Positions 6,634 through 11,964 of a stretch of DNA of 11,964 nucleotides are shown one piece after another. The notes under the pieces were generated by a model. That model was not told the origin of the DNA and did not search any database. It saw only the letters and a program-made list of their open reading frames with translations. The stretch covers positions 1-11,964 of the forward strand of contig CAIPGJ010000739.1 of NCBI GenBank assembly GCA_903864555.1, written 5' to 3'. The DNA comes from an uncultured Pseudomonadota bacterium. Its GTDB lineage: Bacteria; Pseudomonadota; Gammaproteobacteria; Burkholderiales; SG8-39. Made by a program: the position numbers and the translations under genes. The stretch's first letter is position 1; each line of letters starts with the position of its first letter.

Positions 6634-8177
6634 GCACGGCCGCCGAGGCATCTTCCAGCCCGGTCAGCTACGTCTCCAACCCGGCGCTGCTCACCTGGCT
6701 GCTGGCGCTGATCAACTTCACCCAGGTGGTGGACAACACCATCTGCAACGTGTCGCTGCCGGCCATCACCGGAGATCTCGGCGCGGCACCCAGCCAGGGG
6801 GTCTGGGTGATCACCTCCTATACCGTGTCGCAGGCCATCACCGTGCCGCTCACCGGCTGGATTGCCGGACGTTTCGGCCAGGTGCGCGTCATGACATTCG
6901 CCGTGCTGATGTTCGGGCTGATGTCGCTGCTGAGCAGCTTTGCCTGGAGCATGCCCAGCCTGATCATCTTCCGCATCCTGCAGGGCTGTGCGGGTGGCCT
7001 GATGGTGCCGCTGTCGCAGGCGCTGATGCTGTCGCATAACCCACCGGAACGCCGTGGGGCGGCGCTGGCCCTGTGGTCCACCACCACGGTCGTCGGTCCG
7101 GTGATGGGGCCGATACTGGGCGGCTGGATCACCGACAACTTTGGCTGGACCTGGATCTTCTTCATCAATGTGCCCATCAGCTTTCTGGTGGCGCTGTCGG
7201 TCTGGCGCATGCTCAGGCACCACGAAAGCAAGGTCGCCAAACTGCCCCTGGACTGGGTCGGCCTGGTGCTGCTGGTGCTGTGGGTCGGTTGCCTGCAGGT
7301 GATGCTGGACACGGCCAACGAAGAGGGCTGGTTCGATTCCGGTTTCATTGTCGCCATGGCCACCATATCGCTGTTCGGCTTCTGCGTGTTCATCGCCTGG
7401 GAGCTCACCACCACCCATCCGGTGGTGGACCTGTCGATCTTTCGCAACCGCAACTTCCTGATTGCCGTGGTCGCCATGAGTCTGGCCATCTGCAACCATC
7501 GCGGCCCGCTCATCATCCTGCCGCTGTGGCTGCAGACCCAGGTCGGCTATACCGCGCAGTGGGCCGGCTTCGTGATGGCGCCGGCAGGCCTCATGGCGCT
7601 TTTGCTTGCCCCCTTCATCGGGCGCAGCCTGCGCTACATCGAGCCGCGCATCTTCTCCACACTGTCCTTCGGGCTGTTCGGCCTGTCCTACCTCTGGCGC
7701 ACCCAGTTCACCGGGGATGCCGATTACTGGGATTACGCGCTGCCGCAGTTCATACAAGGCTTCGGCGTGGCCATGTTCTTCGTGCCGCTCATCACCATGA
7801 GCATGGGCAACATGCCGCGCGAGAAACTGGCCGCTGCGGCCGGGTTGCAGAATTTCGTGCGCATCGTCATGGGCAGTTTCGGCATTTCCGCCTACATCAA
7901 CCTGTGGGGGCAGCGCCAGGCCACCCACCGCACCCAACTGGCCGAGCACATCAGCGCCACCTCGCCGCAGACCCAGGACTACATGCAGCGCCTGGCCGAT
8001 GCCGGCTATTCACCCGGGCAAATCCTCACCCACCTGGACCAGTTGCTGACCCGCCAGTCCTACACCATGGCCACCAACGACATCTACTGGGTGGCGGTCG
8101 GCATAGCCGGATGCCTGATCGCCCTGATCTGGAGCGCCAAACCGCCGTTCAACCTCGGCGGGCCGAGAGCCAGATAG
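6630..8177 (+). CDS. emrB: EmrB-like DHA2-family (14-TMS) MFS multidrug efflux transporter
   Basis: This 515-residue inner-membrane protein is the proton-driven antiporter of the tripartite pump. QVVDNTICNVSLPAITGDL (32-50) corresponds to the first-helix motif (usually LDTTIVNVALP), here with Asn36 and Cys39 replacing Thr and Val. GWIAGRFGQVR (76-86) is MFS motif A, and VVGPVMGPILGGW (154-166) is motif C, diagnostic of drug/H+ antiporters. Hydrophobic segments continue to the C-terminus and are compatible with 14 helices, with the large extracytoplasmic loop before the last one. The start is GTG in a four-base GTGA overlap with emrA and lacks a strong Shine-Dalgarno, implying reinitiation by terminating ribosomes. 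EmrB relatives export hydrophobic uncouplers, antibiotics, fatty acids or phenolics; substrate cannot be chosen from sequence. It is the last gene of the operon, and no obvious terminator follows. Confidence 0.94.
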   Translation: MSTAAEASSSPVSYVSNPALLTWLLALINFTQVVDNTICNVSLPAITGDLGAAPSQGVWVITSYTVSQAITVPLTGWIAGRFGQVRVMTFAVLMFGLMSLLSSFAWSMPSLIIFRILQGCAGGLMVPLSQALMLSHNPPERRGAALALWSTTTVVGPVMGPILGGWITDNFGWTWIFFINVPISFLVALSVWRMLRHHESKVAKLPLDWVGLVLLVLWVGCLQVMLDTANEEGWFDSGFIVAMATISLFGFCVFIAWELTTTHPVVDLSIFRNRNFLIAVVAMSLAICNHRGPLIILPLWLQTQVGYTAQWAGFVMAPAGLMALLLAPFIGRSLRYIEPRIFSTLSFGLFGLSYLWRTQFTGDADYWDYALPQFIQGFGVAMFFVPLITMSMGNMPREKLAAAAGLQNFVRIVMGSFGISAYINLWGQRQATHRTQLAEHISATSPQTQDYMQRLADAGYSPGQILTHLDQLLTRQSYTMATNDIYWVAVGIAGCLIALIWSAKPPFNLGGPRAR

Positions 8178-8190
8178 CAGCTCGGGGACA

Positions 8191-8219
8191 CTGGCAGGCC
8201 AGCACCCGCAGGGTAGAAT
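8191..8219 (+). promoter_or_regulatory. Candidate promoter of pepN
   Basis: CTGGCA (8191-8196, four of six to -35) and TAGAAT (8214-8219, five of six to -10) are separated by 17 bp. Transcription would begin near 8226, about 120 nt before the preferred pepN ATG. The site lies in the 169-base gap between the efflux operon and pepN, so pepN need not depend on read-through. Confidence 0.5.
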
Positions 8220-8346
8220 TCCTGCTGGTCTTGCGGCACCCGCCATCATCGGCGTGGTCCAAGCCATGCGACCCGCGGATGCCCGGCGCATACCGCCACC
8301 AGTCAACTTCCCGTCACCCTCCAGTCATCAGGCAGACCATCAGACC

Positions 8347-11025
8347 ATGCGAGAACCCGCACACCAGACCATATTCCTGAAGGATTACACGCTTCCGGAA
8401 TTCCTCATCTCCCGCGTCCATCTGAACGTCGAGTTCTTCGACGACTACTGCCTGGTGGGGGCGAAGCTGGAGGTGCAGCGCAATCCGGCCTGTGCCGGCA
8501 GCACAGCACCGCTGGTCCTCGACGGCGAGGACCTGGCGCTGGAATCCATTGCCATCGACGGACGCGAACTGGCAGCCGGGGAGTACGAACTGGGCGAGAG
8601 CCGCCTCAGCGTGGCGCAGGTGCCAAGCGAATTCACCCTGGAAACCCGGGTCAGGTTGCATCCCCGGCAGAACACCAAGCTGATGGGCCTGTATGCAGCC
8701 AGCGCCGGTTACTTCACCCAGTGCGAGGCGCAAGGATTTCGCCGCATCACCTGGTTCATCGACCGTCCCGATGTGATGTCCCGCTACAGCGTGACCCTGC
8801 ATGCGGAGCGTGACAGCTGCCCGGTGCTGCTGTCGAACGGCAACCTGGTGGAGACGGGCAGCGAGGGCACGCGCCATTGGGCGCGCTGGGAGGACCCTTT
8901 CGCAAAACCCTGTTACCTGTTCGCCATGGTGGCGGGGCGACTCGACCTGCTCGAGGATCGCTTCATCACTTGCTCAGGGCGCACCGTCAAACTGGCCATC
9001 TATGTGGACCCGGGCAAGCTCGACCAGTGCGCCTTTGCCATGGATTCGCTCAAGCGCTGCATGAAATGGGACGAGGACGTCTTCGGCCTGGAGCTGGACC
9101 TCGACCAGTACATGATCGTCGCCGTGGGCGACTTCAACATGGGCGCCATGGAGAACAAGGGGCTCAACATCTTCAACACCAAGTACGTGCTCGCCCGCCC
9201 GGACACGGCCACCGACATGGACTTCATGATGCTCGACCGGGTGGTGGCGCACGAGTACTTTCACAACTGGACCGGCAACCGCGTGACCTGCCGCGACTGG
9301 TTCCAGTTGTCGCTCAAAGAAGGCCTGACAGTATTTCGCGACCAGGAATATGGCGCCGACAGGTATTCACGCGCCGTGCAACGCATCCAGGAAGTGCGCT
9401 CCCTGCGCGGCGCGCAGTTTCCCGAGGATGCCGGCCCCATGGCCCACCCGGTGCGCCCGCAGTCCTACCAGGAGATCAGCAACTTCTACACTGCCACCGT
9501 CTATGACAAGGGCGCCGAAGTGGTGCGCATGATCCACACCCTGATCGGGGCGGAACGCTTCCGCAAGGGCATGGATCTGTACTTCCAGCGCCACGACGGC
9601 CAGGCGGTCACCTGCGATGATTTCGTCCAGGCCATGGCCGACGCATCCGGCGCCGACCTGACCCAGTTCCGGCGCTGGTATGACCAGGCCGGGACCCCGG
9701 AGGTGGCAGTCACCGACGAATACGACGCAGCATCACATCGCTATACGCTGACGTTCCGACAATCGTGTGCGCCGACACCCGGTCAGGATAACAAGCTGCC
9801 CTTTCACATTCCGCTGGCCCTGGGATTGCTGGATGCCAAGGGCAAGGACATCCCGCTGCGCCTGGAACAGGAGTCTGCCGCGGGGACGGGCGAGCGGCTG
9901 CTGGACCTGCGTGAGGAAAACGAGCGCTTCGTGTTTGCCGACGTGCCGGAGAAGCCGGTGCCTTCGCTGCTGCGCGGGTTCTCTTCCCCCGTCACTCTGC
10001 GATACGACTATGCCGAAGACGAACTCACCCGGTTGATGGCACATGACAGTGACCCATTCAACCGCTGGGAGGCCGGACAACGCCTGGCCGGCAGACTCAT
10101 CCTGAGATCGGCAGCCGACCTGCAGAACGGACAGCCGACCGGTGCATCCAGCGGATTCATCCAAGCCTGCGGCACCATTCTGGCCCATTCGGCGGCCGAC
10201 CCGGCCTTCGCCGCCGAAGCCCTGTCACTGCCCTCGGAAACCTATCTGGCCGAGCAGATGAAACTGGTCATCCCCGACGCGCTGCACGCGGCGCGCACCG
10301 GATTGCGGCGCGAGATCGCCACGCAATTGCGACTCGCCCTGCTGGTCGCCTACGACTGCTGCAAGGTGCGCGGCCCTTACTCCCCGGACGCCGCCTCGGC
10401 CGGCAAACGCACGCTGCGCAACCTGGCGCTGGGTTATCTCATGGAGCTGGGTGAAGCCGATGCGCGCAAGCTGTGCATGCAGCAATTCGAATCGGCCGAC
10501 AACATGACCGACTCTATCGCGGCACTGGCTGCCCTGGCCAATCTGGACTGCCCCGAGCGGCTCGACGCGCTGGAACGCTTCTACAACCGCTGGAAGGACG
10601 AGGCGCTGGTGGTCGACAAATGGCTGTCGGTGCAGGCCACCTCGCGCCTGCCGGGCACGCTGGAGGAAGTCAGGCGGCTGACGGCGCATCCGGCCTTCGA
10701 CGTGCGCAATCCCAACAAGGTGTATGCGTTGATTCGCGGCTTCTGTGCCAATCACCTGCATTTCCATGCGGCCGACGGTTCCGGCTACGCCTTTGCTTCA
10801 GACAAGGTACTGGAACTGGATGCGCTCAATCCGCAGGTGGCCGCGCGCGTGGCCCGCAGTTTCGACCGCTGGAAACGTTTCGATGCTGGCCGCCAGACGC
10901 ATGCCCACAGCGCGCTGGAGCGCATCCTGAACGCCCAGGGCCTGTCGCGCGACGTGTCCGAAATCGTGACCCGCGCGCTGGGAGAGGACAGGGCCTCATC
11001 CGAACCGGCCGCTGCTGCCGGTTGA
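8347..11025 (+). CDS. pepN: Aminopeptidase N (M1 family zinc metallopeptidase)
   Basis: The product, 892 residues from ATG 8347, removes N-terminal amino acids from peptides in the cytoplasm during protein turnover. The substrate-binding motif GAMEN is at 266-270. The zinc site HEYFH (302-306) is followed after 18 residues by Glu325, and the transition-state Tyr is Tyr386 in TATVYDKG. These sit about five residues later than in E. coli PepN, so the N-termini align well. Order: N-terminal beta domain (1-190), catalytic thermolysin-like domain (190-440), small beta domain (440-540) and a C-terminal helical domain that closes the active site. Length is slightly above the E. coli 870. In-frame GTG 8254 and ATG 8266 would add 27-31 Pro/Arg/His-rich residues unlike the family. 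I prefer 8347 because MREPAHQTIFLKDYTLPEFLI matches the normal PepN start, although no strong Shine-Dalgarno precedes any of them. The HAD gene follows after four bases. Confidence 0.95.
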   Translation: MREPAHQTIFLKDYTLPEFLISRVHLNVEFFDDYCLVGAKLEVQRNPACAGSTAPLVLDGEDLALESIAIDGRELAAGEYELGESRLSVAQVPSEFTLETRVRLHPRQNTKLMGLYAASAGYFTQCEAQGFRRITWFIDRPDVMSRYSVTLHAERDSCPVLLSNGNLVETGSEGTRHWARWEDPFAKPCYLFAMVAGRLDLLEDRFITCSGRTVKLAIYVDPGKLDQCAFAMDSLKRCMKWDEDVFGLELDLDQYMIVAVGDFNMGAMENKGLNIFNTKYVLARPDTATDMDFMMLDRVVAHEYFHNWTGNRVTCRDWFQLSLKEGLTVFRDQEYGADRYSRAVQRIQEVRSLRGAQFPEDAGPMAHPVRPQSYQEISNFYTATVYDKGAEVVRMIHTLIGAERFRKGMDLYFQRHDGQAVTCDDFVQAMADASGADLTQFRRWYDQAGTPEVAVTDEYDAASHRYTLTFRQSCAPTPGQDNKLPFHIPLALGLLDAKGKDIPLRLEQESAAGTGERLLDLREENERFVFADVPEKPVPSLLRGFSSPVTLRYDYAEDELTRLMAHDSDPFNRWEAGQRLAGRLILRSAADLQNGQPTGASSGFIQACGTILAHSAADPAFAAEALSLPSETYLAEQMKLVIPDALHAARTGLRREIATQLRLALLVAYDCCKVRGPYSPDAASAGKRTLRNLALGYLMELGEADARKLCMQQFESADNMTDSIAALAALANLDCPERLDALERFYNRWKDEALVVDKWLSVQATSRLPGTLEEVRRLTAHPAFDVRNPNKVYALIRGFCANHLHFHAADGSGYAFASDKVLELDALNPQVAARVARSFDRWKRFDAGRQTHAHSALERILNAQGLSRDVSEIVTRALGEDRASSEPAAAAG

Positions 11026-11029
11026 GACC

Positions 11030-11674
11030 ATGCGCAAGATCGATACAGTGGTCTTCGACCTGGGCAAGGTTCTGCTCGACTGGGATCCACGCTACTACTA
11101 CGCCCGGCACTTCGGCGAGGACAGTGAGGCACTGGAATTCTTCGTCAACGAAGTGGTGCCCAGCCGCTGGATCGTCGAGATGGATACCGGCAAGCCGGCG
11201 GCCCGGGCCATCAGCGAACGACAGTTGCTCCATCCCCGTTACGCGGAACTCATTGCGCACTGGTCTGCCGGCTGGCCGCACATGCTGCGCGGCGAGATAG
11301 CGGGCACGGCGGCCATCATCCGGCAGCTGAAGACGCAGGGCGTGAGCTTGTTCGCCCTCACCAACTTCTCGACCGAAACCTTTCCCATTGCGCGGGAACG
11401 CTGTCCCACCCTGACTCTGTTCGAGGACATCGTGGTGTCGGGCGAGATCGGCATGATCAAGCCGGACCCGCAGATTTTCAGGTACACCGTGCAACATTGC
11501 GGACTGCACCCGCAGACCACCCTGTTCGTCGACGACCTGACCGCCAATGTCAGCGCCGCGCAGGCCGAAGGCTGGCACGCGGTGCTGTTCCGCTCACCCG
11601 AATTGCTGCGCGGCGACCTGCAGTCACTGGGATTGATGCCCGCAGCCGATGCCAGCCTGCACACTCAAGGATGA
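11030..11674 (+). CDS. HAD-superfamily hydrolase, YihX-like phosphatase
   Basis: The 214-residue protein has the four HAD motifs: VFDLGKVLLDWD with nucleophile Asp10, Thr111-Asn112 in LFALTNFS, Lys144 in IKPDPQIF, and Asp168-Asp169 in LFVDD. The segment between motifs I and II is helical, as in a subclass I (haloacid dehalogenase-like) cap. The position two after the nucleophile is Gly12, not the Asp of classical DxD phosphatases. The DLGxV(L/I) pattern is shared with YihX, a glucose-1-phosphate phosphatase, and with many HAD proteins annotated as phosphatases or 2-haloacid dehalogenases. A small-molecule phosphatase is the best guess; substrate is unknown. It starts four bases after the pepN stop, indicating co-transcription. 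Its own stop lies within the ATGA where the next gene could begin. Family is firm, function tentative. Confidence 0.88.
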   Translation: MRKIDTVVFDLGKVLLDWDPRYYYARHFGEDSEALEFFVNEVVPSRWIVEMDTGKPAARAISERQLLHPRYAELIAHWSAGWPHMLRGEIAGTAAIIRQLKTQGVSLFALTNFSTETFPIARERCPTLTLFEDIVVSGEIGMIKPDPQIFRYTVQHCGLHPQTTLFVDDLTANVSAAQAEGWHAVLFRSPELLRGDLQSLGLMPAADASLHTQG

Positions 11675-11679
11675 ATGAC

Positions 11680-11964
11680 ATGAATGCCAGCGATGAAATC
11701 GTGCTGTTCCACAATCCCCGCTGCAGCAAGAGCCGCGCTGCGCTGGAACTGCTCAGGGGTCGCGGGGTGGAGCCCAGGATCGTGGAGTATCTGAAGACGC
11801 CACCAACACCGGAGGAACTTGGCGCCGTGCTGCAGAAACTGCAGCTCCCGGCGCAGGACATCGTGCGCAAGAGCGAGGACATCTACAAGTCGGACTACAG
11901 CGGTCGCACCCTCGGTCCGACCGAATGGCTGGCGGCGCTGCATCAACATCCCATCCTGATGGAG
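11680..11964 (+). CDS. arsC: ArsC-family (arsenate reductase-like, thioredoxin-fold) protein, 3' end outside window
   Basis: Ninety-five codons are visible before the window ends; the family is usually 115-140 residues. HNPRCSKSRAALELL near the N-terminus holds the catalytic Cys, and IVEYLKTPPTPEELGAVLQKL is the following conserved block of glutaredoxin-dependent ArsC and YfgD-like proteins. IVRKSEDIYK carries the first of the conserved arginines. The visible part ends at HPILME, just before the stretch where other oxyanion-binding arginines would lie, so true arsenate reductase activity cannot be judged. The absence of other ars genes nearby favours a housekeeping YfgD-like member. AAGG (11667-11670) is nine bases before ATG 11680. 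The in-frame ATG 11671 overlaps the HAD stop as ATGA and would add three residues; either is possible. Confidence 0.85.
   Translation, partial: MNASDEIVLFHNPRCSKSRAALELLRGRGVEPRIVEYLKTPPTPEELGAVLQKLQLPAQDIVRKSEDIYKSDYSGRTLGPTEWLAALHQHPILME

Noticed and set aside
6549..7949. A 466-codon open frame antisense to emrB
   Set aside because: Its His/Gln/Asp-rich composition is the complement of a hydrophobic membrane protein; no motif or ribosome binding site was seen.
8191..8202. CTGGC-AG-GCCAG as a terminator after emrB
   Set aside because: The stem is at most 5 bp with a two-base loop and no T-tract; it overlaps the candidate pepN promoter.
7073..8380. A 435-codon open frame on the plus strand overlapping emrB and pepN
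   Set aside because: It is an Arg/His/Pro-rich off-frame shadow of emrB, which is supported by motifs and operon spacing.

Overview
The window looks like chromosomal DNA of a high-GC proteobacterium, most likely a betaproteobacterium of the order Burkholderiales. Reasons: strong G/C preference at third codon positions, a Bug-family (TctC-like) periplasmic solute-binding protein (a family greatly expanded in that order), an RhlE-type DEAD-box helicase with a long RG-rich tail, and an emrR/OMF/emrA/emrB-type efflux operon. This placement is inference from protein families, not from a marker gene. No rRNA, tRNA, CRISPR array, integrase or insertion sequence was seen. The content is mostly core chromosome rather than a mobile island.

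Layout. (1) 1-759, minus strand: 5' part of a Bug-type binding protein with a signal peptide, cut by the left window edge and with a candidate promoter at 887-916. (2) 986-1249, plus: an 87-residue protein of unknown function, divergent from the Bug gene. (3) 1250-1558: a 309-base non-coding stretch with a candidate -10 box, a leader of about 160 nt, a strong hairpin and a Shine-Dalgarno sequence. (4) 1559-3232: rhlE, which appears to start at AUU. (5) 3233-3491: two copies of a 27-bp palindromic repeat, then a near-consensus promoter with a MarR-type inverted repeat in its spacer. (6) 3492-8177: a tightly packed operon of marR regulator, outer-membrane factor, EmrA-like adaptor and EmrB-like DHA2 transporter. 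(7) 8347 to the right end: pepN, a HAD-family hydrolase and the 5' part of an ArsC-family gene, closely spaced on the plus strand.

How the parts work together. The four genes at 3492-8177 encode a complete tripartite pump: inner-membrane proton antiporter, periplasmic adaptor and outer-membrane channel, plus the repressor likely to control it. The operator candidate lies between the -35 and -10 boxes, so autorepression relieved by a ligand is the simplest model. PepN, the HAD enzyme and the ArsC-like protein are probably co-transcribed but share no evident pathway.

I see no wholly new system. The points most worth following are the AUU start and structured leader of rhlE, the paired palindromic elements behind it, and the operator/promoter arrangement of the efflux operon.
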